Source: Neobacillus sp. YX16
GTDB taxonomy: Bacteria > Bacillota > Bacilli > Bacillales > Cytobacillaceae
Reading direction: 5' to 3'
Assembly: GCF_030123505.1 (NCBI RefSeq)
Contig: NZ_CP126115.1
Coordinates: 337,501-401,500, forward strand
Length of the DNA stretch: 64,000 bases
Both the position numbers and the translations under genes were made by a program. Below the pieces are notes generated by a model. That model was not told the DNA's origin. It did not search any database and saw only the letters and a list, made by a program, of their open reading frames with translations. Of this stretch, positions 43,693 through 52,636 are shown piece by piece; the stretch's first letter is position 1; each line of letters starts with the position of its first letter.

Positions 43693-44124
43693 TTGAAAAA
43701 GTCGAACGTGGAGGAAGTCCTTCAACAGGGAATACATGGACCATTGGAAACGAAGCCGGATGAAAGGCGAAAATTTTTAGGTACCTTACGCGAGCGCATC
43801 ATTCTTGCTCTTAAGAAAAGCCAAGTGGCAGAAGCGACGATTTATCCCCAAGTCGAGAAGGAAATGAAGAAAAATCCCCAGGTAAATCTTTTGCTAAATG
43901 GAAATATGGACTATTCAGTCTTATCTAAATATGTAAAATTAGCAGCTAAACACAATATTGAGCATAAAATCGTAACCAATAAGGAACATGATACAGAAGT
44001 GGGCTTATTGCTAGCGATGGACGAAGCAATTGATAAAGAAGATATTTACATCACTACGAAAGAAATTAGTCAACCTGAACCCCCAAAAAGCAAAGGACTA
44101 TTTGCAAAACTTTTTAAACGATAA
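43693..44124 (+). CDS. yueI: YueI family protein (DUF1694)
   Basis: 143 aa from TTG 43693, 9 nt after GGAG. ATG 43678 has no ribosome site and contains that GGAG in its first codons. PDERRKFLGTLRERIILALKKSQV and LLLNGNMDYSVLSKYVKLAAKHNI are typical of DUF1694. The structure resembles ribosomal L7Ae-like folds as I recall. Function unknown. Ends in a lysine-rich tail. Confidence 0.85.
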   Translation: MKKSNVEEVLQQGIHGPLETKPDERRKFLGTLRERIILALKKSQVAEATIYPQVEKEMKKNPQVNLLLNGNMDYSVLSKYVKLAAKHNIEHKIVTNKEHDTEVGLLLAMDEAIDKEDIYITTKEISQPEPPKSKGLFAKLFKR

Positions 44125-44130
44125 TGCACA

Positions 44131-44164
44131 AAGGCAGCAGTCAATCTCGACTGCTGCCTTTATT
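44131..44164 (+). terminator. Terminator after yueI
   Basis: AAGGCAGCAGTC and GACTGCTGCCTT form a perfect 12-bp stem with TTTATT after it. Confidence 0.92.
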
Positions 44165-44425
44165 AATTCATTAGGTTCATCAGGAGGAGGTATTTAGAAC
44201 TATATTTGGGTATAACTGGAATTTAACAAAAAATTAGAATATTATACAAGTAAGGAGATTACCATTTTAGTCACTTATAAGGAGGGGAGTAAACTAGATA
44301 ATAAACTCATAATAGGAACGAAAAGAAAAATGGTCAGGTAGGAAGTTGGTATTAATTTTGCCTTGTACTTTTTACTAGAGATTACTAGATTACTAACATC
44401 TGACCAAATCTAGGAGGAGAGAATT
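44165..44425. other. Non-coding gap with orphan ribosome-site-like sequences
   Basis: No gene is seen. AGGAGGAGG (near 44183) and AAGGAGGGGAG (near 44280) look like strong ribosome sites but are followed at once by stop codons. They may be remnants of lost genes or chance purine runs. Confidence 0.4.
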
Positions 44426-44968
44426 ATGAGAAAATGTAAATTACTCTTTATCGTGGTTGTTCTAATGCTTACACTTTCAGGATGTAAATATCCAACTCTG
44501 GAAAAGGCCATTGCAGAAACGATCCCTTTTGAAGTAAAAGAAGTTTTATACAAGAAGAAAAGTGATGGGATAACAATCGTCCTTTACTCTACAAAAGCAG
44601 AAGGGGAAGAGGTTGAACACATAAAAGAGCCGGTGCTGGGTGTTTCTTTCTTTGAAGGGAACGATGAAGAAGGATGGAAAAATGATGGTCCGAATGGGTG
44701 GGAACATGCGGAGAGTGAAACCTATTCCATTTATAACGAGAACTACACCAAGTATGATGACAAAGGTAATGCTCTTAAAGATATTTACGTTGTGTTTGGA
44801 GAAATCAATAATGAGAATATCACAACCATCGAAATCGCCAATCAGGATACTGAAGATTATAAAAAAGCAAAAATGATTAAGAAGGATGGAAAACGCTACT
44901 ATGTAGGGTTAGGCTTCCGCCCACAGGTTAGAGCATTAAATGGTAATGGCGAGGTTATTCCACAATAA
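44426..44968 (+). CDS. Hypothetical lipoprotein
   Basis: 180 aa. Signal peptide with lipobox TLSGC, so it should be anchored outside the membrane. The mature part is acidic and rich in E, K, N and Y (GNDEEGWKNDGPNGWEHAESE), with no motif that I recognise. AGGAGGAGAG precedes the ATG. It heads a run of three small genes of unknown function between yueI and gatC. Confidence 0.8.
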   Translation: MRKCKLLFIVVVLMLTLSGCKYPTLEKAIAETIPFEVKEVLYKKKSDGITIVLYSTKAEGEEVEHIKEPVLGVSFFEGNDEEGWKNDGPNGWEHAESETYSIYNENYTKYDDKGNALKDIYVVFGEINNENITTIEIANQDTEDYKKAKMIKKDGKRYYVGLGFRPQVRALNGNGEVIPQ

Positions 44969-45001
44969 TTTAATACATATTGAAATTCTGGGGGGATGAA
45001 T

Positions 45002-45358
45002 ATGCTTGAAAATAAAACACTTTTGATTTCATCATTGGTTTTATCTATCGGAATCATTATAGGCTGTTATCTCCTTGCTTCAAAACCTGACTCAGCAGTA
45101 ATTGATTCTTCAAGCAAATCTGAGGTACAAGGCAGCATACTACTGAATATAAAGGATACATCTGCACTTTTAGGGATATCAGAAGATGAATTAAAGAAGA
45201 TTATGGCTGAGGAAAAACAAATATTAAATACTACAGGTTCTTATGATGGTGCCATGCTTCCATATATTGTGATTGAGGGGAAGCGGTATTTTGAAAGAAC
45301 ACAATTATTAATATGGGCACAGGAGTCAGCTACACTGCATAAGGAATATGGATTATAG
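45002..45358 (+). CDS. Membrane-anchored protein with an excisionase-like helix-turn-helix
   Basis: 118 aa from ATG 45002, 6 nt after GGGGGA; ATG 44996 directly abuts that site. Residues 7-25 form one membrane segment that also contains a weak lipobox-like IIGC. Residues about 45-115 resemble the MerR/excisionase HTH_17 pattern: LLNIKDTSALLGISEDELKKIMA, then LPYIVIEGKRYFERTQLLIWAQ. This combination is unusual because the domain may lie outside the cell. Function unknown. Confidence 0.7.
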   Translation: MLENKTLLISSLVLSIGIIIGCYLLASKPDSAVIDSSSKSEVQGSILLNIKDTSALLGISEDELKKIMAEEKQILNTTGSYDGAMLPYIVIEGKRYFERTQLLIWAQESATLHKEYGL

Positions 45359-45377
45359 ATAGGGGATCTCAAGCTAG

Positions 45378-45638
45378 ATGGCAAAGAAAAGTTTCTTTAA
45401 ATTATTTGCTAAGAACATTAAAAAGTCTATGGGACCAGGCCAATATCAAGTAAATGGAATTAATGTATCCTGTGTACATTGTAAATATGGTTGGTTTGAG
45501 CAGGGACATGCTCAATTGAATACATCTATAGCGACCTTCTTTAATCTTGACTTTGCCAATCCAACCGCCACGATACTTACCTGTCGTCAATGTGGATATG
45601 TCCATTGGTTTTACAAAAAGGTTAATAGAATCGATTGA
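45378..45638 (+). CDS. Small zinc-ribbon-like protein
   Basis: 86 aa. A basic N-terminus (KKSFFKLFAKNIKK) is followed by two Cys pairs, CVHC near 32 and CRQC near 70, spaced like a zinc ribbon. The end GYVHWFYKK is aromatic. No known function. It starts 20 bp after the preceding gene and is probably in the same transcript; a short terminator follows. Confidence 0.75.
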   Translation: MAKKSFFKLFAKNIKKSMGPGQYQVNGINVSCVHCKYGWFEQGHAQLNTSIATFFNLDFANPTATILTCRQCGYVHWFYKKVNRID

Positions 45639-45646
45639 ACAAAATC

Positions 45647-45668
45647 AAGGAGCTGCGGCTCTTTTTTT
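45647..45668 (+). terminator. Short terminator before gatC
   Basis: AAGGAGC and GCTCTTT pair around TGCG (with one G-T pair), followed by a T-run. Confidence 0.75.
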
Positions 45669-45793
45669 AATGCCAAAAATCTAAAAAGTAATGCTTTTGA
45701 CAATACTGATGAGGGAATCATTGCGGTGAAGCGGAAAAGTTTGGTATTATCAATAATAAAATGACTATGCAAAAGAGATTGGGGGTAAAAAAA

Positions 45794-46087
45794 ATGACAA
45801 GAATCTCAAACGAGCAAGTGAAACATGTAGCAAACTTGGCTAGATTAGCGATAACAGAAGAAGAGGCTGAGAAGTTTACGAAACAGTTGGACGCGATTAT
45901 TACATTTGCAGAACAGTTAAATGAATTAGATACGGAAAATGTTGAACCAACCTACCATGTGCTGGATATGAAAAATATCTTTCGTGAGGACATCAAGCAA
46001 ACAGGATTACCACGTGAGGAAGTACTGAAAAATGCACCAGATCACCAGGATGGACAGATAAAAGTACCTGCAATAATTGGGGAGTAA
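45794..46087 (+). CDS. gatC: Asp-tRNA(Asn)/Glu-tRNA(Gln) amidotransferase subunit C
   Basis: 97 aa from ATG 45794, the normal GatC length; GGGGG lies upstream. The longer frame from 45761 is not supported. [20 protein letters not shown] and [19 protein letters not shown] are family marks. It wraps around GatA and links it to GatB. A repeat element lies between it and gatA. Confidence 0.95.
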   Translation: MTRISNEQVKHVANLARLAITEEEAEKFTKQLDAIITFAEQLNELDTENVEPTYHVLDMKNIFREDIKQTGLPREEVLKNAPDHQDGQIKVPAIIGE

Positions 46088-46090
46088 GAA

Positions 46091-46167
46091 AAGCGGAAGC
46101 GCCTTGCTCGAGGGAAAAATGCAGTCCAATTTTTCCTAGGGGTGAGCCCCTAGGCGTTGGAGCTAGC
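46091..46167 (+). repeat. Structured intergenic repeat, short form (77 bp)
   Basis: AAGCGGAAGCGCCTTG at one end and CCTAGGCGTTGGAGCTAG at the other match the element at 25054-25196 in reverse complement, without its 70-base centre. Inner hairpins are GGAAAAAT/ATTTTTCC and GGGG/CCCC. It sits inside the gat operon, 3 bp after the gatC stop and just before the gatA ribosome site. Confidence 0.82.
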
Positions 46168-46183
46168 TAGAAGGAGGAAAACG

Positions 46184-47641
46184 GTGAGTTTATTTGATTA
46201 TAAAGTGTCAGATCTCCATGAACTTTTACATAAAAAAGAATTAAAAGTCACTGATCTTGTTGAAGAGTCCTATAAAAGAATTGCTCAGGTTGATGACAAG
46301 GTACAAGCATTTCTAACGTTAGACGAGGAAAAGGCACGACGAACTGCAAATTCACTAGATGAGAAGCTTACTGCCAACTCTACAAATAACTTGTTATTTG
46401 GAATGCCGATTGGCATAAAAGACAATATTGTCACAAAAGGACTACGGACAACCTGTGCAAGTAAGATTCTAGAAAACTTTAATCCCATCTATGATGCTAC
46501 TGTTGTTCAAAAGCTGCAGCAGCAGGAAACTGTAACGATTGGAAAGTTAAACATGGATGAGTTTGCAATGGGTTCTTCTAACGAAAATTCCCATTATCAA
46601 AAGACCCGGAATCCATGGGACTTAGAGAGAGTACCAGGCGGTTCATCAGGCGGATCAGCGGCTTCTGTTGCGGCAGGCGAAGTACTATTTTCCTTAGGTT
46701 CCGATACAGGGGGATCTATTCGTCAGCCAGCATCTTTTTGCGGAGTTGTAGGGTTAAAGCCTACATATGGCCGTGTATCTCGTTTCGGGTTGGTTGCATT
46801 TGCATCCTCCCTTGACCAAATTGGACCGATTACAAGAACGGTTGAAGATAATGCTTATCTTTTGCAAGCCATATCTGGACTAGATCCAATGGACTCCACA
46901 TCAGCGAATGTGGATGTACCGAGTTTCGTCTCTGCATTAAATGGGGATGTTAAAGGATTAAAAATCGCCGTACCTAAAGAGTATCTTGGTGAGGGTGTGA
47001 CTGAAACGGTTCGCCAGTCGGTACTGGATGCTTTAAAAGTGCTTGAAAAACAAGGTGCAGTATGGGAAGAGGTTTCCTTGCCCCATTCTAAATATGCATT
47101 AGCTGCCTATTATTTGTTGTCTTCATCCGAAGCTTCTGCCAATCTAGCTCGCTTCGATGGTGTTCGCTATGGCTATAGGACACCAAATGCTGATAATTTG
47201 CTTGATTTATATAAAAAATCAAGAGCTGAAGGCTTTGGTGACGAGGTAAAACGTAGAATCATGCTTGGTACCTTTGCATTAAGTTCTGGTTACTACGATG
47301 CTTATTACAAAAAGGCACAACAGGTTCGTACGTTAATTAAGAAGGACTTTGAAGATGTATTTGAAAAATATGATGTCATCATTGGACCAACTACTCCAAC
47401 TCCAGCTTTTAAAATTGGTGAGAATATTGATGATCCGTTAACGATGTATATAAATGATATTTTGACGATTCCTGTGAACCTAGCAGGCGTGCCTGGAATC
47501 TCGATTCCATGCGGATTTGATAATGGACTGCCGCTTGGCTTACAAATTATCGGCAGGCATTTTGATGAGGCGACCATTTATCGTGTAGCACATGCATTTG
47601 AACAAGCAACAGACTACCATAAACAAAAGCCGGGAATATAG
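46184..47641 (+). CDS. gatA: Amidotransferase subunit A (glutaminase)
   Basis: 485 aa from GTG 46184, 3 nt after AAGGAGGAAA. The frame open from 46157 would run through the repeat. Amidase signature: Lys in GIKDNI, the Ser-cisSer-Lys centre in [15 protein letters not shown] and [12 protein letters not shown]. It releases ammonia from glutamine for GatB. Confidence 0.96.
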   Translation: MSLFDYKVSDLHELLHKKELKVTDLVEESYKRIAQVDDKVQAFLTLDEEKARRTANSLDEKLTANSTNNLLFGMPIGIKDNIVTKGLRTTCASKILENFNPIYDATVVQKLQQQETVTIGKLNMDEFAMGSSNENSHYQKTRNPWDLERVPGGSSGGSAASVAAGEVLFSLGSDTGGSIRQPASFCGVVGLKPTYGRVSRFGLVAFASSLDQIGPITRTVEDNAYLLQAISGLDPMDSTSANVDVPSFVSALNGDVKGLKIAVPKEYLGEGVTETVRQSVLDALKVLEKQGAVWEEVSLPHSKYALAAYYLLSSSEASANLARFDGVRYGYRTPNADNLLDLYKKSRAEGFGDEVKRRIMLGTFALSSGYYDAYYKKAQQVRTLIKKDFEDVFEKYDVIIGPTTPTPAFKIGENIDDPLTMYINDILTIPVNLAGVPGISIPCGFDNGLPLGLQIIGRHFDEATIYRVAHAFEQATDYHKQKPGI

Positions 47642-47653
47642 GGGGTGAAGATG

Positions 47654-49081
47654 ATGGAATTTGAAACAGTAATTGGTCTTGAAGTGCATGTTGAGTTAAA
47701 AACGGATTCGAAAATCTTTTCGGCCAGCCCAAACCATTTTGGGTCGGAGCCAAATACGAATACAAGTGTGATTGACCTTGGTTATCCCGGAGTGCTGCCG
47801 GTCCTTAACAAAAAGGCGGTAGAATTCGGGATGAAGGCAGCAATGGCCTTGAATTGCCAGGTAGCCACTCACACAAAATTTGACCGGAAGAACTATTTTT
47901 ATCCAGATAATCCGAAGGCCTATCAGATTTCTCAATTTGATAAGCCGATAGGCGAGCATGGTTGGATTGATATTGAGGTAAACGGCTACACAAAACGGAT
48001 TGGAATTACGAGGATTCATTTAGAAGAAGATGCAGGAAAACTGAGTCACGGGAATGGCTATTCATTAGTGGATTATAACCGCCAGGGAACTCCTCTTGTG
48101 GAAATCGTTTCTGAGCCAGATATCCGTACTCCAGATGAAGCATACGCCTATCTTGAAAAATTAAAATCCATCATTCAATATACAGGTGTTTCTGACTGTA
48201 AGATGGAAGAAGGTTCATTACGTTGTGACGCCAATATTTCGATTCGTCCAGTTGGACAAGAAGAGTTAGGGACAAAGACAGAATTAAAGAACTTAAACTC
48301 TTTTAACTTCGTCCGTAAAGGTCTGGAATTTGAGGAAAAGCGTCAGCGTGAAGTTGTCACAAGCGGCGGGACAATTGATCAAGAGACACGTCGATTTGAT
48401 GAAGCAACAGGGGCTACATTGCTTATGCGTGTTAAAGAGGGATCGGATGATTATCGATACTTCCCTGAACCAGATCTACTTGATATCTTTATTGATGAGG
48501 AATGGAAAAACCGAATCGCTGCTGAAATTCCTGAACTTCCGGATCACCGGCAAAAGCGTTATATAGATGAACTAGGATTACCTGTTTATGATGCCAAGGT
48601 ACTAACGGTAACGAAAGAAATGGCTGATTTCTTTGAAGGAACTGTGGCAGCAGGTGCAGAGGCGAAATTGGCTTCGAACTGGATCATGGGAGATGTTTCT
48701 GCTTACCTGAATGCAGAGGGGAAAGAACTTCACCAAATTGCTTTAACTCCTGAAGACCTAGCTAGTATGATTAAGCTCATCGAGAATGGAACCATTTCTT
48801 CAAAAATCGCAAAGACTGTTTTCAAAGAATTGATTGAAAACGGCGGCGAGGCTGAGAAAATCGTTAAGGACAAAGGGCTCGTACAAATATCAGATGAAGG
48901 AACACTGTTGAAAATCATTTCAGAAGTTCTCGACGCGAATCCACAATCCGTTGAAGATTTTAAAAATGGTAAAAATAAGGCAGTTGGTTTCCTCGTTGGG
49001 CAGCTAATGAAAGCGACCAAGGGACAAGCAAACCCACAAATAGTAAACAAATTATTAAATCAGGAATTAAGCAAACGATAA
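47654..49081 (+). CDS. gatB: Amidotransferase subunit B
   Basis: 475 aa from ATG 47654, giving [18 protein letters not shown] 47645 and ATG 47651 are too near the AGGGGGTGA site. [28 protein letters not shown] and [10 protein letters not shown] are diagnostic; the YqeY-like tail is complete. It activates and amidates mischarged Glu-tRNA(Gln) or Asp-tRNA(Asn). Confidence 0.96.
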   Translation: MEFETVIGLEVHVELKTDSKIFSASPNHFGSEPNTNTSVIDLGYPGVLPVLNKKAVEFGMKAAMALNCQVATHTKFDRKNYFYPDNPKAYQISQFDKPIGEHGWIDIEVNGYTKRIGITRIHLEEDAGKLSHGNGYSLVDYNRQGTPLVEIVSEPDIRTPDEAYAYLEKLKSIIQYTGVSDCKMEEGSLRCDANISIRPVGQEELGTKTELKNLNSFNFVRKGLEFEEKRQREVVTSGGTIDQETRRFDEATGATLLMRVKEGSDDYRYFPEPDLLDIFIDEEWKNRIAAEIPELPDHRQKRYIDELGLPVYDAKVLTVTKEMADFFEGTVAAGAEAKLASNWIMGDVSAYLNAEGKELHQIALTPEDLASMIKLIENGTISSKIAKTVFKELIENGGEAEKIVKDKGLVQISDEGTLLKIISEVLDANPQSVEDFKNGKNKAVGFLVGQLMKATKGQANPQIVNKLLNQELSKR

Positions 49082-49090
49082 AATACAAAG

Positions 49091-49119
49091 CTGGCAGAAA
49101 TCATTCTGCCAGTTTTTTT
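49091..49119 (+). terminator. Terminator of gatCAB
   Basis: CTGGCAGA and TCTGCCAG form an 8-bp stem, then eight T. Confidence 0.93.
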
Positions 49120-49192
49120 GTCGAAAAGAACTCGACATATTTTTTTGAAGTTTCCCCGGGAAAACCCATTATCTATACGGCCTTGAATAAAA

Positions 49193-49534
49193 CTAATCAA
49201 ACGTTTGATTAGACGACATCATTCATCCCTTTTTTTAATGGAAAGCTTTTAATAATATGGCTTGATGTATTTTTTAATCAAACGTTTGATTAGCCTTGGT
49301 GCTGGTGATTATTGTCGAATGGGTACCAATTGGAAACCTGTAATGATAATGGACTGGTTTCGGACCGATAAATCGACAATCCTTTTAATACCATTTAGGC
49401 AAAAAGTCATTAAGATAAAGGGTTTTATCGTTATTTAATCAAATGATTGGTTAACTGACAGGATTCTACCGTTTTTTAATTAAAAAACCTTTAATATCAG
49501 GAGTTGAATCAAAACTAATCAAACGTTTGATTAA
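49193..49534. repeat. Orphan palindrome array (four copies)
   Basis: TAATCAAACGTTTGATTA, a perfect 18-bp palindrome, occurs at 49194-49211, 49275-49292 and 49516-49533; a copy with 15 of 18 matches lies at 49436-49453. Centres are 81, 161 and 80 bp apart. The sequence between copies 1-2 and 3-4 is also related (ATTC-TCC-T7-AAT and CTTTTAATA blocks), so a unit of about 100 bp was duplicated. No gene is seen in 49120-49560. The central AAACGTTT resembles LacI-family operators. Confidence 0.85.
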
Positions 49535-49539
49535 CTAGA

Positions 49540-49605
49540 AAAGGAGGAAATTGTCGGTCAGTCAGATAGATAAAAAAATACCCGGATACTGATATCCAGG
49601 TATTT
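49540..49605 (+). pseudogene. Possible gene-start remnant
   Basis: AAAAGGAGGAAA, right after the last palindrome, is an ideal ribosome site followed by a TTG that reads 13 codons (MSVSQIDKKIPGY) and then stops in the opuE terminator. It may be what is left of a gene once driven from this region. Confidence 0.3.
49572..49605 (-). terminator. Terminator of opuE
   Basis: AAATACC-GGAT and ATCC-GGTATTT pair with one bulge; a T-run follows on the minus strand. Confidence 0.88.
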
Positions 49606-49615
49606 CTAAAAATTT

Positions 49616-51094
49616 CTATTCCTTTGTTAATAAGCGGACACTTTCATCAAATTCTTTTTCAATCATTTCATTTTTCTTATAAGTAATAAAGCTTACGATA
49701 ACAGCGACGATTAGGTTAAGGACAAAGCCTGGAACAATCTCGTAAAGTGTGTCGCCAAGGCCAACATTTTTCCAAACAATAACGGTGACTGCACCAACGA
49801 TCATTCCAAAAAGAGCTCCCCAATGGGTCATCTTTTTCCAGAATAAGCTTAGTAAAATGGTTGGACCGAAAGCAGCACCGAAGCCTGCCCATGCATAAGC
49901 AACAAGATCCAAAATAGTGCTGTCTTGGTCAAGAGCAAGTACAGCAGCAACTACAGAAACGAGAAGAACAGCCATTCGACCTAAGAAGACAAGATGTTTG
50001 TCTGAAGCTTGTTTGTTCATAACCACTTTATATAAATCTTCCACTAATGCACTGGATGTAACGATTAATTGTGATGAGATTGTACTCATAATCGCTGCAA
50101 GAATGGCTGCTAAAGCAAATCCAGCGAATAAGGGATGGAATAGAATCTGACTTAATTCAATAAATACAGCTTCAGGATTCTCTAATACATGCTGTGGATT
50201 GTTATGGAAGAAGGCAATTCCGATGAATCCAGTAAAGATCGTACCAATAAGTGAGAATATCATCCAGCCCATTCCAATGCGGCGGGCACTTTTTGTTTCT
50301 TTTACAGTGGTGATGGCCATAAAGCGTACAATAATATGCGGCTGGCCAAAATAACCAAGTCCCCAAGCCATTGCAGAAATAATTCCTAAAGTTGTTGTAC
50401 CTTTAAAGAAATCAAGATATGTTGGATCAATAGCACGAATCGTATCAAAGGTTTCCGCAGGACCACCTACTGAGAAAATTCCAATAGCCGGAACTAGGAG
50501 AAGGGCAATCAGCATCATTAACCCTTGGATGAAGTCTGTATAACTCACAGCAAGAAAACCGCCAAATAATGTGTATGCAATCGTTACACCGCCAACAATT
50601 AATAGACCAGTAAGGTAACTTGTACCGAATGAGCTTTCAAAAAAGACAGCGCCAGAAACTAAACCAGATGATACATAGAAAGTAAAGAAAATAAGGATAA
50701 CGATACCAGAAACGATACGTAGTAGTTTCGTATTGTCTTTAAATCGATTTTCAAGATAGCTTGGAATCGTAATAGAATCATTGGCAACCTGTGTATAAGA
50801 GCGTAGTCGAGGTGCAACCAATAACCAGTTGAGATAAGCGCCTATTGTTAAACCAATCGCAATCCAGGCATCCGCTAAACCAGTTACATAAATTCCTCCA
50901 GGTAAGCCCATTAACAGCCAGCCGCTCATATCTGCAGCACCAGCACTTAAGGCGGTTACAGCAGGTCCTAAAGACCTTCCTCCGAGCATATAATCCGTTA
51001 GATTGCTAGTTTTTCGATAGGAATACCAGCCGATAAAAAGCATCATCGCAAGATAAATCCCGATGGATACTAACTGAAGTGTTTCATTGGACAT
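49616..51094 (-). CDS. opuE: Sodium/proline symporter (OpuE/PutP family)
   Basis: 492 aa with about 13 membrane helices, of the sodium:solute symporter family. YMLGGRSLGPAVTALSAGAADMSGWLLMGLPG and GYFGQPHIIVRFMA are typical of PutP/OpuE proline carriers. Whether it serves osmoprotection (OpuE) or catabolism (PutP) is not visible; its place beside the gat genes, as in B. subtilis, favours opuE. AAAGGGGAG precedes the ATG. Single gene. Confidence 0.88.
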   Translation of the reverse strand: MSNETLQLVSIGIYLAMMLFIGWYSYRKTSNLTDYMLGGRSLGPAVTALSAGAADMSGWLLMGLPGGIYVTGLADAWIAIGLTIGAYLNWLLVAPRLRSYTQVANDSITIPSYLENRFKDNTKLLRIVSGIVILIFFTFYVSSGLVSGAVFFESSFGTSYLTGLLIVGGVTIAYTLFGGFLAVSYTDFIQGLMMLIALLLVPAIGIFSVGGPAETFDTIRAIDPTYLDFFKGTTTLGIISAMAWGLGYFGQPHIIVRFMAITTVKETKSARRIGMGWMIFSLIGTIFTGFIGIAFFHNNPQHVLENPEAVFIELSQILFHPLFAGFALAAILAAIMSTISSQLIVTSSALVEDLYKVVMNKQASDKHLVFLGRMAVLLVSVVAAVLALDQDSTILDLVAYAWAGFGAAFGPTILLSLFWKKMTHWGALFGMIVGAVTVIVWKNVGLGDTLYEIVPGFVLNLIVAVIVSFITYKKNEMIEKEFDESVRLLTKE

Positions 51095-51248
51095 ATTTTT
51101 CTCCCCTTTGTTATGTTAGGAATAAATTAAAATAATATTTTCTATATATAAAATATTCTATCAACTTAAGATGACTATATCCACTAGTATTTTTTTACTT
51201 TCCTAAAATAGGTTAAAGTACTCTTGGAATAATAGTAAAAAAGGTAGA

Positions 51249-51283
51249 AATCCTTTCATTTGTAAGTAAGAAATGAAAGGATT
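51249..51283. promoter_or_regulatory. Perfect 13-bp inverted repeat before the thioredoxin-like gene
   Basis: AATCCTTTCATTT and AAATGAAAGGATT are separated by nine bases and lie 15 bp before the ribosome site. There is no T-run, so an operator or a leader RNA hairpin is more likely than a terminator. Confidence 0.5.
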
Positions 51284-51315
51284 ATGATAAATAGAAATAG
51301 GAGGGAGTGTTTGGT

Positions 51316-51867
51316 GTGGAATTAAATTTATGGTTTCAAAAGGGTCTTACGAAAGAGGAGTACATAAGCTCAATGACTCGGAATAAAGAAGAAATGACTT
51401 CCATATATGATCGCTTTGAGTTAACCGAGGGTGATAAAAAGAAGCTTGAAGCAGTCCAGTCAAAAAAATTACGAGCTATTGTTTTAACAGAGGATTGGTG
51501 TGGTGACGCCATGCTTAACAACCCGGTATTGCTTAGAGTGGCCGAAGCGGCAAATATGGAGGTGCGTTTCGTACTAAGGGATCAAAACCTTGAGTTAATG
51601 GACCAATATTTAACGAATGGTACTTCTAGAGCGATACCAATTTTTATTTTCATTGACCAAGAAGGAAATGAAGTTGGAGTTTGGGGGCCGCGTGCACCTG
51701 AAATGCAGGTTCTTGTAGAAAAGGGACGTGCAGAACTGCCTGATAAGGAAGCACCGGATTTCCAAGAGAAGCAAATGGCGTTATATAAGCGTCTTGGGAC
51801 ATCCTATCAGACTGATTCATCCATTTGGCAAACTGTTGCCAACAGCATTATGACAGCCTTTTTGTAA
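51316..51867 (+). CDS. Thioredoxin family protein
   Basis: 183 aa from GTG 51316, 8 nt after AGGAGGGAG; GTG 51307 overlaps that site. The thioredoxin-like fold centres on IVLTEDWCGDAMLNNP, where the usual CxxC is reduced to a single Cys (WCGDA), and TSRAIPIFIFID supplies the cis-Pro loop. A single-Cys thioredoxin-like protein of this type is common in Bacilli; role unknown. No signal peptide. Monocistronic. Confidence 0.85.
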   Translation: MELNLWFQKGLTKEEYISSMTRNKEEMTSIYDRFELTEGDKKKLEAVQSKKLRAIVLTEDWCGDAMLNNPVLLRVAEAANMEVRFVLRDQNLELMDQYLTNGTSRAIPIFIFIDQEGNEVGVWGPRAPEMQVLVEKGRAELPDKEAPDFQEKQMALYKRLGTSYQTDSSIWQTVANSIMTAFL

Positions 51868-51871
51868 AAAT

Positions 51872-51902
51872 AAATCCCTGGCGTTTTCAGCCAGGGATTT
51901 TT
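51872..51902. terminator. Bidirectional terminator
   Basis: AAATCCCTGGC and GCCAGGGATTT form a perfect 11-bp stem with T-rich sequence on both sides, between the convergent thioredoxin-like gene and plsY. Confidence 0.9.
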
Positions 51903-52527
51903 ACATTTTTAAACCGTTATTCTTAGGTGGAATCCGGTCGTTAATTAGGTTCTTGTCGTTAATTTTGGGTTCGATTCCAAGAATAAGGTTACGTATATTA
52001 GAACGGTGAAGATAAATCAAAAATAAAGTAAAAAAGAAAAAGATAAGTTCAAATTTAATTTCAGGTGAAAAATAAGAATAAATCAGCAAGCTAAGTCCTA
52101 CAGAAATTGAGCCGAAAAATACGTATTTTGTTAAAAAAATTACCAAGAAGAACGTTGCGTATGCAAGTAAAGCTAAGGGGAAACTTGCTACTGCTAAAGT
52201 TCCAGCAGTTGTAGCGATGGCTTTTCCACCGCGAAACCCGGCAAAAATAGGATAGCAATGTCCTGCTACTGCCATCAGACCAAAGTAAAGTGGTTCGACA
52301 TCAAGGTTGAAGTATAAAGGAAGGTAAGCAGCGAGTGCCCCTTTACCAATATCGACGAGTACCACGATAATGGCAGATCCTTTTCCAAGAACCCTTAATG
52401 TGTTCGTGGCACCAGGATTTTTGCTTCCATGGTCGCGAATATCAACCCCAAAGACCAGCTTGCCCACAATCAGAGCAGTCGGAATGCTTCCAATCAAATA
52501 GGAGGAAAGGAGCAACAACCAAAGCAT
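51901..52527 (-). CDS. plsY: Acyl-phosphate:glycerol-3-phosphate acyltransferase PlsY
   Basis: 208 aa membrane protein with about five helices. The three loop motifs are present: GSKNPGATNTLRVLG, GHCYPIFAGFRGGKAIATTAG and the later HRSNIRNL. It adds the first acyl chain to glycerol-3-phosphate at the membrane. AAAGGAATG lies before the ATG. It is divergent from the methyltransferase gene. Confidence 0.94.
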   Translation of the reverse strand: MLWLLLLSSYLIGSIPTALIVGKLVFGVDIRDHGSKNPGATNTLRVLGKGSAIIVVLVDIGKGALAAYLPLYFNLDVEPLYFGLMAVAGHCYPIFAGFRGGKAIATTAGTLAVASFPLALLAYATFFLVIFLTKYVFFGSISVGLSLLIYSYFSPEIKFELIFFFFTLFLIYLHRSNIRNLILGIEPKINDKNLINDRIPPKNNGLKM

Positions 52528-52636
52528 ATCATCATTCCTTTGTCAGAGTATCTTCTATAACATTAGCATTTTACCATACTTCAATGGTATTATTTTAATA
52601 ATTCCTGAAATAGGAAATATTAAAGGGGCGACCGAC

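Noticed and set aside
49150..49165. Noc-like nucleoid occlusion site (TTTCCCCGGGAAAA)
   Set aside because: Only about 11 of 14 positions match the Noc consensus and the palindrome is broken by an extra C.
49266..49439. 57-codon plus-strand frame in the palindrome region
   Set aside because: No ribosome site, odd composition, and it reads directly through a palindrome copy.
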